64,000 nt of DNA, from positions 53,084-117,083 of the forward strand of contig JAZRXD010000015.1 of the NCBI GenBank assembly GCA_045600045.1. The letters run 5' to 3'. Below are positions 20,026 to 28,859 of the stretch, piece by piece. Within the stretch, counting starts at the first letter, position 1. Each line of letters starts with the position of its first letter. Source of the DNA: UBA1715 sp045600045. GTDB lineage: Bacteria > Bacteroidota > Bacteroidia > Bacteroidales > UBA1715. The notes beneath the pieces were generated by a model. It worked only from the letters and a program-made list of their open reading frames with translations, did not search any database and was not told where the DNA came from. Made by a program: the position numbers and the translations under genes.

Positions 20026-20226
20026 ATGACACATACGTTATTATTCATCGGAATGCAGGAAATAATTGTTATTGCAATTATTGTGTTACTACTTTTTGGA
20101 GGTAAAAAAATCCCTGAACTTATGAAAGGGCTTGGCAAAGGCGTTAAAAGTTTTAAGGACGGAATGAACGGAACCGACGAAAACGCTGAGAAACCTGCCG
20201 ACAAAGATGAGCAACAAAAACAATAG
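20026..20226 (+). CDS. tatA: Sec-independent protein translocase subunit TatA
   Basis: 66 residues. One membrane helix (EIIVIAIIVLLLF) is followed by the FGGKKIPELMKGLGKG amphipathic helix that defines TatA/Hcf106 proteins, then an acidic/basic soluble tail. TatA forms the pore-like part of the twin-arginine system in the inner membrane. No separate tatB is present, so this is a minimal TatA-TatC system in which TatA may be bifunctional. Its last 20 bases overlap tatC, suggesting translational coupling. Confidence 0.93.
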   Translation: MTHTLLFIGMQEIIVIAIIVLLLFGGKKIPELMKGLGKGVKSFKDGMNGTDENAEKPADKDEQQKQ

Positions 20227-20977
20227 CGAAGGTCTTACGTTTTGGGAGCATTTTGACGAATTGCGAACCGTTTTGATTCGCATTTTTGTTGCTGTTTTTG
20301 GCGTTGGTATTGTTGCCTTTTGCTTTAAGGATTTTCTGTTCTCTATTGTCTTAGCTCCTAAAGACGAGAATTTTATCACATACCGTTTCTTCAAATTGCT
20401 TGGTGCCAATCTTGACAGTTTTTCCGTGAATTTAATCAATACGGAACTTGCACAACAATTTATCATTCACTTAAAAATTGCGTTATATGCTGGAGCATTG
20501 TGCGTTTCACCATACATCATTTTTGCATTGTTCCGATTCGTCTCTCCGGCTTTGTATAAAAACGAGCGAAGGGCATCGCTTAAAGCGGTCGTTGGAGGAT
20601 ATGTAATGTTTATTTTGGGGGTATTGCTTACGTATTTTCTTATTTTTCCATTAACATTTCGTTTTTTGGGAACCTACCAAGTGAGCAATGAAGTTGTAAA
20701 TTATATTTCTCTTACATCGTACATTGGCACGTTACTTACGTTGAGTTTGTTAATGGGCATTATGTTCGAGATTCCGATTGTGTGCTGGTTATTGGCCCGT
20801 ATTGGATTATTAACCGCAGATTTTATGAAGAACTATCGCCGACACGCAATTGTTGTCATCTGCATTATGGCGGCAATTATCACGCCAACGGCCGATGCGT
20901 TCACATTGGGGATTGTTGCATTGCCAATATACTTGCTGTACGAAATAAGTATTTTGATAGTAAAACGAAGCGAATAA
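20207..20977 (+). CDS. tatC: Sec-independent protein translocase subunit TatC
   Basis: 256 residues with six predicted membrane helices. The N-terminal GLTFWEHFDELRTVLIRI is the conserved TatC opening (usually F.eHL.ELR.R), and YVMFILGVLLTYFLIFPLTF and LTADFMKNYRRHAIVVICI fit the later family signatures. TatC binds the twin-arginine signal in the inner membrane. The start overlaps the 3' end of tatA by 20 bases. The nearest cargo candidate is the reductase at 18179. Confidence 0.96.
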   Translation: MSNKNNSEGLTFWEHFDELRTVLIRIFVAVFGVGIVAFCFKDFLFSIVLAPKDENFITYRFFKLLGANLDSFSVNLINTELAQQFIIHLKIALYAGALCVSPYIIFALFRFVSPALYKNERRASLKAVVGGYVMFILGVLLTYFLIFPLTFRFLGTYQVSNEVVNYISLTSYIGTLLTLSLLMGIMFEIPIVCWLLARIGLLTADFMKNYRRHAIVVICIMAAIITPTADAFTLGIVALPIYLLYEISILIVKRSE

Positions 20978-21014
20978 ATAATCAGTATTGGCTCGCATAT
21001 AAATCTAAAATCCC

Positions 21015-21022
21015 TATCTTTG
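21015..21022 (+). promoter_or_regulatory. -7 box upstream of the ECF sigma gene
   Basis: TATCTTTG, 65 bases before the ATG at 21088. A TTG lies at 20988-20990 (spacer 24, long). Confidence 0.35.
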
Positions 21023-21087
21023 TAAAATTCACAAAATGAATGTAACCATTTGTTTTTTCAATAAGTCTTGTAAATGAATTAAGAATA

Positions 21088-21642
21088 ATGTTTACCGACG
21101 ATGAAATTATAGAAGGATGTTTTCGCAATGATAGGAAAATGCAGAAAGCCTTATACGACAAGTATGCATCGCGAATGTTTGCGGTATGTTTGCGCTACGC
21201 AAAAGACAAAGACGACGCGGCCGATATCTTGCAAGATGGATTTCTAAAAGTTTTTACGAAAATCGACCAATTCTCACGAGAACACTCTTTTGAAGGTTGG
21301 ATGCGACGAGTAATGACAAACACAGCGATAACACATTATTACCAAAATAAAAAATTCAACGAACAAGAAAAAATTGACGAAATAAACGAAACAGAAATAA
21401 AGGACTTTGATTTTAATGAAACAGAATTTTCGAACGAAGAATTGATGGGCGTAATACAAACACTTCCTGATAATTACAGGATTGTTTTCAATATGTTCGC
21501 AATCGAAGGGTACAAACACAAAGAAATTTCGGATATGCTCAATATTGAAGTTTCAACCATAAAAACCCAATATCACCGCGCGAAAAAAATGATTCAAGCA
21601 AAATTGGAGGAATTGGCACAAGAAAAGAATTCGAATGTTTAA
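21088..21642 (+). CDS. ECF-family RNA polymerase sigma factor
   Basis: 184 residues. Region 2 is visible in ALYDKYASRMFAVCLRYAKD and in DDAADILQDGFLKVFTKI (-10 recognition). Region 4 is near the C-terminus with LPDNYRIVFNMFAIEGYKHK followed by an EISDMLNIEVSTIKTQYHRA helix-turn-helix. There is no region 1.1 or 3, so it is a group 4 (ECF) sigma factor, class not assigned. Its 3' end overlaps the next gene by 8 bases, the usual arrangement of a sigma factor with its anti-sigma factor. Confidence 0.92.
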   Translation: MFTDDEIIEGCFRNDRKMQKALYDKYASRMFAVCLRYAKDKDDAADILQDGFLKVFTKIDQFSREHSFEGWMRRVMTNTAITHYYQNKKFNEQEKIDEINETEIKDFDFNETEFSNEELMGVIQTLPDNYRIVFNMFAIEGYKHKEISDMLNIEVSTIKTQYHRAKKMIQAKLEELAQEKNSNV

Positions 21643-23257
21643 CAACGAGGACGACATAGAACAATTATTCAGCAATCGTTTCAAAGACGCCGAAGCTACG
21701 CCAGAAAACAATATCTGGGAAAAGCTCGAAGCTAATCTTGAAAAGCAGAATGTTGAAGGCATCTATCAGGCAGCTTTCCAAAATGCCGCAGTAGAACCTG
21801 CTGGCTCGGTTTGGAAAAAAATTGCAACTGCACTCGCATGGAAGTCGTTCCTTACATTCAAATTCTCGACTTTCAATATTTACTATGCTTCGGTTATCAC
21901 TGCAATTTTAGGATTTTCGGCTTTCAAATTCCTTCAAAACGATAAGGCAACCGACCAATCCTCCGCTTCAAATATAGTACAACAACAAACTGAATCTACC
22001 CAAAACACCTCATTATTAACACAAAACGATATTGAACAAACTTCGTCGGACAATATCGAAACAACGGAAAAAAACATTGCGTCGAACGAAAAGAACTCAA
22101 ACTACGGCAATTCAAATACCGAAGACGTTGTTTTATTTGAAGATTTGGCTGCTGATTTCAACAATAGCGGGAAAAAACCTAGAAAAGACGAACCAACAAG
22201 TTCCGTGGATTGGTCTTTTGTAAAAATAGTTGGGAACAATTCCATTTGCAAGGATATTCCTTCGATATACGGCATAACCGGACTTACAGCCCATGCCGAC
22301 ATTCAATGGAATTTGCCAAAATCAGCAAAGAAAAATTCTACTGCCGGACACAATATTTCCATTATATGGCAAGAATCAGGAGCGCAAACATTGTCGGCTA
22401 CCGTAAAGATTAACAACGAGAAAAAAACATTTGAACTGCCTGTAATAGTTGAAGCTGTTGCCGTTCCAGTCATAAAAGGAAAGACAAAAGTCTGCCAAGG
22501 CATGGAAAAACAACTCTATTATGTTGACGAAACTATCAACAAGGAAATTTCATACTTGTGGGAATCCCAACAAAACACAATTGATCTTATCGGAAACAAG
22601 TACATCAATGTTGATTGGACAAAGAGCGGGAAAGACACTCTTTCCGTGACTAAAATCAACAATGTTACCGGATGTAAATCACAAGCGGAAATCGGTATAG
22701 TGATTTATCCTCAGCCAAAAATTGACTTTGAATATCACCCTCATGGCGAAAACGAATATGAATTTGCTTTCACCGAAACTCAACGGAAAGGTTATACATA
22801 CGAATGGCAGATTGAAGGAATGGAATACGACGAACCAACCGTTATTCATGAAATTTCGGGTTCCGGAAGTTCGTTCGTGTCGTTAAAAGTAACCGACAAA
22901 AATGGGTGTGCAACCAAAATCCAAAAAGAAGTTGATTTCGATAAGAATTTCATAGCCGTACCATCGAAATTCGTTCTAGGAAACGGGAAATATTTCATGC
23001 CTCTTACAACTGCCACGTTGCAGACTTACCACATAGAAATCTACAACGCACGAAATGAAAAAATATGGGAATCATCGGAAATCTCGGACGGAAAACCTGC
23101 TACAGGTTGGGACGGACAATTCCGCGGAGCGTACCAACCAAAAGGTAAATATATGTGGAAAATTACAGCCACATTCGACGATGGTTCTCACTGGAAAGGT
23201 ATAACACAACCAAACGGAACAGTTAAACCAAACGGAATTTTTGTACTTGAAAATTAA
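21635..23257 (+). CDS. Putative membrane anti-sigma factor with PKD-like domains and a T9SS type-B-like C-terminus
   Basis: 540 residues with no signal peptide. A motif occurs twice, 32 residues apart, in the N-terminal part: F-x2-A-x3-P-x4-W-x-K at Phe16-Trp28 and at Phe48-Trp60. One membrane helix follows (about 82-100), so the first 80 residues should be cytoplasmic and the rest periplasmic. After a Ser/Thr/Asn-rich linker there are two or three PKD/Ig-like domains (about 195-440). The last 90 residues look like the gliding-motility/T9SS type-B domain (IAVPSKFVLGNGKYF, YHIEIYNARNEKIWES, TGWDGQFRGAYQPKGKYMW). Overlap with the sigma gene and this topology suggest a regulator of that sigma factor. 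The role is inference. Confidence 0.75.
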   Translation: MFNNEDDIEQLFSNRFKDAEATPENNIWEKLEANLEKQNVEGIYQAAFQNAAVEPAGSVWKKIATALAWKSFLTFKFSTFNIYYASVITAILGFSAFKFLQNDKATDQSSASNIVQQQTESTQNTSLLTQNDIEQTSSDNIETTEKNIASNEKNSNYGNSNTEDVVLFEDLAADFNNSGKKPRKDEPTSSVDWSFVKIVGNNSICKDIPSIYGITGLTAHADIQWNLPKSAKKNSTAGHNISIIWQESGAQTLSATVKINNEKKTFELPVIVEAVAVPVIKGKTKVCQGMEKQLYYVDETINKEISYLWESQQNTIDLIGNKYINVDWTKSGKDTLSVTKINNVTGCKSQAEIGIVIYPQPKIDFEYHPHGENEYEFAFTETQRKGYTYEWQIEGMEYDEPTVIHEISGSGSSFVSLKVTDKNGCATKIQKEVDFDKNFIAVPSKFVLGNGKYFMPLTTATLQTYHIEIYNARNEKIWESSEISDGKPATGWDGQFRGAYQPKGKYMWKITATFDDGSHWKGITQPNGTVKPNGIFVLEN

Positions 23258-23326
23258 AAGTTGCTAGCAATCTATTCAGTGGAATTATTCTAAATAATTG
23301 CAAAACGATTGACAGCATTATTAATT

Positions 23327-26300
23327 TTAGTCTTCTTTCCTAAACAAATCGCGAATTGTATTAAAATCCTTGGTGAAGAACAAACCAACGCCATTGGTGT
23401 TTTCTTGTTTTTCCGAAAGTTCGTCATCGTTGCTACGCGAAAATCCTTTCACTTTGAAAGTGCCTTTTTTGTTAATCTTCATTTCAACACTTACATTGCC
23501 CGAAAAATCACTTGATTGTGATTGATTCGCAACCGATTCCGTCGTTCCCGATTCGCCGAAATCGGTATAACCATTCACATTCACCAAAATTCTATCATTC
23601 CAAAACTGACGGGAAAAACCAAATTCAAACTCACTGTTCGTCGTATTGTCGGTTCCCATTCGATAATTCACATTCACATCCATATTCGGGTCGATCTGCG
23701 ACAGCAAATTGTTGAATTGATTGCTCAACACTTCGAACGAAACAGAACTTCCAACACCAGCGTCGGAATTAAGCGACATAAATGAACTTTGAAGCATCAA
23801 CGACACAAATTGCAACGTCTTTTCGTCTTCGCTCAATGTAGCCAATACTTCCGAAACTTGTGTGGCCGACGAAGGAACCAAAATATTGTACGAAATGTCG
23901 GGCGACAACAAATTGTTTTCCAAATGAATTTGACACGTTACCGGAATACGTTTGGTAGCCGACACAGAACTATCAAGCAACGACTGCGGCGATGCTTTTG
24001 TTTCGTAATTTGCAAGTAAATCAACTTGTGCATTCAACGGATCGCCATTCCAAGCAATTGTCCCACCTTTTTGAATAATCAACTTTTTGTTAATCAAATT
24101 CTTGAGTGTGAACAAATAATCTCCTTCCTCTATTTGATATTTTCCGTACATCGACATATCCCCCGAGGCATCCATTTTTACTTGTAAATTTCCAGCTCCA
24201 CGCACTTTTATAATATCGCCAACTTTCGGATCGAAAATAATCTGCGCCTGTGCATCAGGCGTTACATCGAGAACCAAATCCATTGTCAATCCCGAAGCCG
24301 AAGTCTGTTTTTCGTATGTTGGAAGTGTTACGGAATCATTTGAAAAAAACAAAAAATCATACGCGCCAGACAATTCAGAATAACTTACCGGAATGCTACA
24401 CACCGTGTTTTCCAACGTTTTTCCCTGACACGAAATTTTTGTTTGATTCAAATCGCCTTCTATTCTCGCAGAACCATTATAAAGAACCGTTCCATAGAAA
24501 TAATCATTGTCTTTTGCGGTGGTTTTCATCACCAATAATTTCGGCGTTTGGATATTAAACACATAATACGGATTTGTTATATCTTTCAAATCGAGATAGC
24601 CCAAAATATCACCCGAATTTTTCGTAGCATCAAAAACCTTGAAATCAGTGAAAAAGAATTTAGTATCGTGGGCTTGCAACAATCCGGAAAATGTATACGG
24701 CACATGAGTATAATCAACAGCCATTACTCCGTCGGACAACGCTAATTCTCCCGAATATTTCATATTCGACAACGTTCCGTCAACATCAATATCGCCATTT
24801 GCAATTCCTTCAATATCATTGACTGTTCCTTGCAAAATCTCAGCAAATGTTTCCAACCGTAAATCATTCACTTCAACATCAAAATGCAAGGTATCGCTTG
24901 ACGGAACATATTTCCCTTCCAAGCCAACAATCGGATTTTCGCCATTTCGAATCGATGCATTCATCAACAATGCTTTGAATTTATTGTCCCAAAAACTTCT
25001 GACACGCATTTCGCCTAATTTGTTTTCGTTGAAGGAAATTTCTGGAGAATGAATATCGACAAACAACAACGGCGTATTGTAAATGTTTTTCACCCTTACC
25101 CGTCCTTCCAAACCACCAGCAAGCCGAACATGCGGATTGTTTATTATCGGATTCAATTCACACAAATCATAATTTTGAACATTCACAACAATATAATCAT
25201 CGGGATTTTCGGAAATAGTTCCATCAATGGTGATTTTTTTCTCATTCTTTGTAAATGCAAAATCAGAAATAGAAATGCTCGAAGAATCCACTACAATATT
25301 TGACTTGGCTATTTGCCATAAAGAATCGGCAAACTGAATTTCGCGTGGCGAAACCTGCAAATTAAACTTCGGAAGTTTGTAATCGCCACGAGAAAACATA
25401 TTGCCCAATACCTGCATGGTACCAGACGTTTTTAATGAGGAAACACCATAGTCCCATTTCGTAGTAAAATCCAAAGAATCATTACTAATATAACCCGTAA
25501 GTGCAACTGCATTAGTCTTATTATCGTCGTAAAAATTTCTTTTACGATTATGAGTGGAATCCAAAAAAACTTCCATATCGGTTATAATACTGGCATTCGA
25601 ACAATGCACATATGCATTGCAATTGTACAACTGCATTTCATTAAACGTAATTTTCGGTATGTGGGCACGAACAGAGCACAACGTATCATTCTTGTCGAAT
25701 CGAGCAAGAATGATTGCACCATTGGAAATACGCACATCAGATTGAAACAAAGCAAACAACGTATCAACGTCTTTTACCGACACTTTCATTTTGCAATTTG
25801 ACAAATTCAACTGTTTTTCTTCGGAAACTGGAAATGCAGGAATATGTTTTTGCAATAAATTATATAGCTCATACGACAAATCCTTAAAACTACCATCGCC
25901 TTCGATTGTAGCATCGACAAACGACGATGAAAAGTCAACATTTCGAATGCCATTCTCGTGACGAGCCGAAAGTTTCATCAATTTTGTTGAAAGACCACCT
26001 TTCGCATTCTTGTAGGAAACATCCCGAAGCGTAACATCACCGGTCATATTGTCCAAATCCATACCACGAAAATCAACATCCAATGCAAATGAAACGTCAG
26101 CTAAACTATCGGCATACAAATTTAGTTCGGAAAGTTTCGCACTTGCAACTTTCGACTTAAAACGAAATTCCGGAACATCCTTTGAAATATCGACCAACCC
26201 ACCAAAATGCATATCCAAATTCGGATCGGCAACCGCAAACAATCCCATAAATTTGTGAGCCGACAATTTTCCATCAATGTCAAGACCAGAATAATCATAA

Positions 26301-27706
26301 CCATTGAAATTAAGTTTTGCAAGATTTCCCACAATGTTGGCATTTATCAAAGAATCGGAATTAAACCGGGCATCGACTGAAAAATCCCCTGTCGTTTTTC
26401 CTATTATCTCGGAACCAACAAATTCCGATAAATTAAAATCTTCAAACGTAATAGTACCCGAACATTGACTTGTTTTATCCTGTTTGAGACTGGCATCAGT
26501 AGAAATTTTTCCTGCATTGGTAAACAACATTCCTTTCGCCGACAAATCGGACCAAACACCCTGAACTTTTCCCACAAATTTGTAAAAAGTGATTTTTTCC
26601 AAGAACGACGGCAATGAAACAAAATTCACCGAATCAAACGGCGGAATCCGGGTATGCGAAATATCGTATAAATTAGTTTCTACATTTTTTGCATCAACTA
26701 CAAATTCAGTATTTTCAATGTCAGGCAAACCCTTCGCCGATATGGAACCAACAAATTGTGTACTTCTTCCGAACCCTATGTGAACATCATTCGCCGAAAA
26801 ATCTGCGATTGTCCCTTCAACAAAACCCTCAACAGAAAATGAATACGGCATTTTTTCCAACGAAGAAGCAAAATACGAGATGTCGTGAAGCGACGTGGTT
26901 GTTCTATTAAAATAAGCCGACAACTTTACCGAATCGCAAAAATTCGAAAATGCCGAAAAAGAATTAAACGCCATTTCAAATTTATCAGCAGAAATTTTCG
27001 ATTCAGGAGTGTAAATCGCCACATCACCACAACGCAAGAGCGAATCACACAGCAAAACATTCGTGTGTAAATATTGAAGTTTAAAACCCGATTGCTCGTC
27101 GCACGACAATTTATCTATCGCCAGATTATACGTTCCGTCGAACATTGAAAAATCGTGTGCATGAAAAAACAAGTCCGAAATTTGAATGTTGCCAAAATTC
27201 ACTCTGTGAGGAATTTGTTGTTCTTTGGTTTCATCTTTGTAACAAAAACGTCCATCACGAATTTTCATCTCATCAATTTCAAAACGAAATTTTGATGTTG
27301 TATCCGAAGACTGAAAAGTAGCCAACAACGGAGCAATGTTCATTATTCCTATTGTATCTTTAACAATATGAATATGAGGTTTATACAACGACACTTTTGA
27401 CAACGAAACATACGACGAATCCAAATCCAGCACATTCAATTTGGCAAACATACCTGCCACATTGAATGCCGTGTCGTTTTGAGTGTCATAAATCACAACA
27501 TTTTTCAATGCCAAACCTTCCCACAAAATAGGATACACACTCTCAATTTCAACACGAAGGCCAATAAAATCTCCCAATTTTCCGACAACAACGTTGGTAA
27601 GCTTCTTCTGCACTGCAGGAATACATATAACACCATATAGCAAAAGTAAAAGTCCCGCAAGGCTACCTAACGTCCATCCTAATATTTTTACTATGCGTTT
27701 TAGCAC
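23327..27706 (-). CDS. tamB: Translocation and assembly module protein TamB (DUF490)
   Basis: 1459 residues if started at the GTG at 27706. One N-terminal membrane helix (WTLGSLAGLLLLLYGVICI) is followed by the AsmA/TamB start pattern (VEIESVYPILWEGLALKNV). A very long repetitive beta-rich middle follows, then the TamB C-terminal domain (VNVNYRMGTDN, EFEFGFSRQFWNDRILVNV). TamB-like proteins span the periplasm as a hydrophobic groove and help lipid transport or outer-membrane protein assembly. The frame is open to an ATG at 27766, but a good promoter (27737-27766) lies inside that extension. The true start is therefore the GTG at 27706 or the TTG at 27712. The divergent neighbour is tsaD. Confidence 0.9.
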   Translation of the reverse strand: MLKRIVKILGWTLGSLAGLLLLLYGVICIPAVQKKLTNVVVGKLGDFIGLRVEIESVYPILWEGLALKNVVIYDTQNDTAFNVAGMFAKLNVLDLDSSYVSLSKVSLYKPHIHIVKDTIGIMNIAPLLATFQSSDTTSKFRFEIDEMKIRDGRFCYKDETKEQQIPHRVNFGNIQISDLFFHAHDFSMFDGTYNLAIDKLSCDEQSGFKLQYLHTNVLLCDSLLRCGDVAIYTPESKISADKFEMAFNSFSAFSNFCDSVKLSAYFNRTTTSLHDISYFASSLEKMPYSFSVEGFVEGTIADFSANDVHIGFGRSTQFVGSISAKGLPDIENTEFVVDAKNVETNLYDISHTRIPPFDSVNFVSLPSFLEKITFYKFVGKVQGVWSDLSAKGMLFTNAGKISTDASLKQDKTSQCSGTITFEDFNLSEFVGSEIIGKTTGDFSVDARFNSDSLINANIVGNLAKLNFNGYDYSGLDIDGKLSAHKFMGLFAVADPNLDMHFGGLVDISKDVPEFRFKSKVASAKLSELNLYADSLADVSFALDVDFRGMDLDNMTGDVTLRDVSYKNAKGGLSTKLMKLSARHENGIRNVDFSSSFVDATIEGDGSFKDLSYELYNLLQKHIPAFPVSEEKQLNLSNCKMKVSVKDVDTLFALFQSDVRISNGAIILARFDKNDTLCSVRAHIPKITFNEMQLYNCNAYVHCSNASIITDMEVFLDSTHNRKRNFYDDNKTNAVALTGYISNDSLDFTTKWDYGVSSLKTSGTMQVLGNMFSRGDYKLPKFNLQVSPREIQFADSLWQIAKSNIVVDSSSISISDFAFTKNEKKITIDGTISENPDDYIVVNVQNYDLCELNPIINNPHVRLAGGLEGRVRVKNIYNTPLLFVDIHSPEISFNENKLGEMRVRSFWDNKFKALLMNASIRNGENPIVGLEGKYVPSSDTLHFDVEVNDLRLETFAEILQGTVNDIEGIANGDIDVDGTLSNMKYSGELALSDGVMAVDYTHVPYTFSGLLQAHDTKFFFTDFKVFDATKNSGDILGYLDLKDITNPYYVFNIQTPKLLVMKTTAKDNDYFYGTVLYNGSARIEGDLNQTKISCQGKTLENTVCSIPVSYSELSGAYDFLFFSNDSVTLPTYEKQTSASGLTMDLVLDVTPDAQAQIIFDPKVGDIIKVRGAGNLQVKMDASGDMSMYGKYQIEEGDYLFTLKNLINKKLIIQKGGTIAWNGDPLNAQVDLLANYETKASPQSLLDSSVSATKRIPVTCQIHLENNLLSPDISYNILVPSSATQVSEVLATLSEDEKTLQFVSLMLQSSFMSLNSDAGVGSSVSFEVLSNQFNNLLSQIDPNMDVNVNYRMGTDNTTNSEFEFGFSRQFWNDRILVNVNGYTDFGESGTTESVANQSQSSDFSGNVSVEMKINKKGTFKVKGFSRSNDDELSEKQENTNGVGLFFTKDFNTIRDLFRKED

Positions 27707-27724
27707 ACTCAACGAAAATAAGAT

Positions 27725-27732
27725 TATTTTTG
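27725..27732 (+). promoter_or_regulatory. -7 box for tsaD
   Basis: TATTTTTG, 49 bases before the ATG at 27782. It lies next to the divergent tamB promoter. Confidence 0.45.
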
Positions 27733-27736
27733 TGTG

Positions 27737-27766
27737 CAAATATAGATATAAGTCGGTAGCTATCAA
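27737..27766 (-). promoter_or_regulatory. Promoter of tamB; decides the start codon
   Basis: On the minus strand TTG (27764-27766), a 19-base spacer and TATATTTG (27737-27744). Transcription would start near 27730, which excludes the ATG at 27766 and points to the TTG at 27712 or the GTG at 27706. Confidence 0.6.
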
Positions 27767-27781
27767 CCGAAAAAACGAAAT

Positions 27782-28822
27782 ATGAGTACAACAATTCTCG
27801 CCATAGAATCTTCGTGCGACGACACATCAGCAGCCATTCTCCGCGACGGAGTTTTGCTTTCAAACACAATAGCAAGTCAAAAAGTTCACGAACGCTACGG
27901 CGGCGTGGTTCCTGAACTTGCATCACGTTCACATCAACAAAACATCATTCCTGTTGTTGACGATGCCTTGAAACAAGCAGGCATTTCGGTTGACGAAATT
28001 GACGCAGTGGGATTCACACGCGGTCCAGGTTTGTTAGGATCTCTTCTTGTAGGAAGTTCATTTGCAAAATCATTCGCATTAGCCAAAAACTGCAAGCTTA
28101 TCGAAGTGAATCACCTTCACGGACACGTGTTGGCAAACTTTATTGTGACTCCCGAAACCATAGGAAAAGAACAAGCAAAATTTCCATTCCTTTGCTTACT
28201 CGTTTCTGGTGGACACTCGCAAATCATTGTCGTTAAGTCATTTACCGACATGGAAATTATTGGAACGACAATCGACGACGCAGCCGGCGAAGCTTTTGAT
28301 AAATGTGCGAAAATTCTTGGATTGCCTTATCCTGGAGGTCCTCACATTGACAGACATGCAAAATTGGGAAACCCCAAAGCCTTTCAATTCAATAAACCAC
28401 AAATTCCAAATCTCGACTATAGTTTCAGCGGTTTAAAAACGTCTATTCTTTATTTTTTACAAAAGGAAACACAAAAGAATCCGCAATTCATACAAGAAAA
28501 CATTGACGACATTTGTGCTTCGGCTCAATCAACAATTATCGAGATTTTACTAAAAAAATTGATTCTTGCAGCGAAACAAACCGGCATAAAAGACGTAGTG
28601 ATAGGCGGCGGCGTTGCTGCGAACTCCGGATTACGCGACGCTATTGTGGCAACAGGCGAGAAATATCATTGGCGCACATTCTTGCCAGAACTACGATATA
28701 CGACTGACAATGCAGCAATGATTGGACTAGCAGCATATCACAAATATCTAGCAGGACAATTTGCAAGCCAAGATTTAGCACCTCGTGCACGATATTCCTT
28801 GCAAGAATATTTTGCCAAATAG
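27782..28822 (+). CDS. tsaD: tRNA N6-adenosine threonylcarbamoyltransferase TsaD
   Basis: 346 residues, typical length. It moves threonylcarbamoyl from TC-AMP to A37 of ANN-decoding tRNAs, together with TsaB and TsaE (not in this window). Seen: N-terminal ILAIESSCDDTSAAI; the metal-binding HLHGH (His111 and His115, the HxxxH pair); the ATP-binding LLVSGGHSQI; the PGGPHIDRHAK segment; and the late GGGVAANSGLR. All family motifs are intact. Cytoplasmic and essential in most bacteria. Confidence 0.97.
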   Translation: MSTTILAIESSCDDTSAAILRDGVLLSNTIASQKVHERYGGVVPELASRSHQQNIIPVVDDALKQAGISVDEIDAVGFTRGPGLLGSLLVGSSFAKSFALAKNCKLIEVNHLHGHVLANFIVTPETIGKEQAKFPFLCLLVSGGHSQIIVVKSFTDMEIIGTTIDDAAGEAFDKCAKILGLPYPGGPHIDRHAKLGNPKAFQFNKPQIPNLDYSFSGLKTSILYFLQKETQKNPQFIQENIDDICASAQSTIIEILLKKLILAAKQTGIKDVVIGGGVAANSGLRDAIVATGEKYHWRTFLPELRYTTDNAAMIGLAAYHKYLAGQFASQDLAPRARYSLQEYFAK

Positions 28823-28859
28823 AAAAAAACTTTTAATTTAGTGCAGATATTTAGAAATA

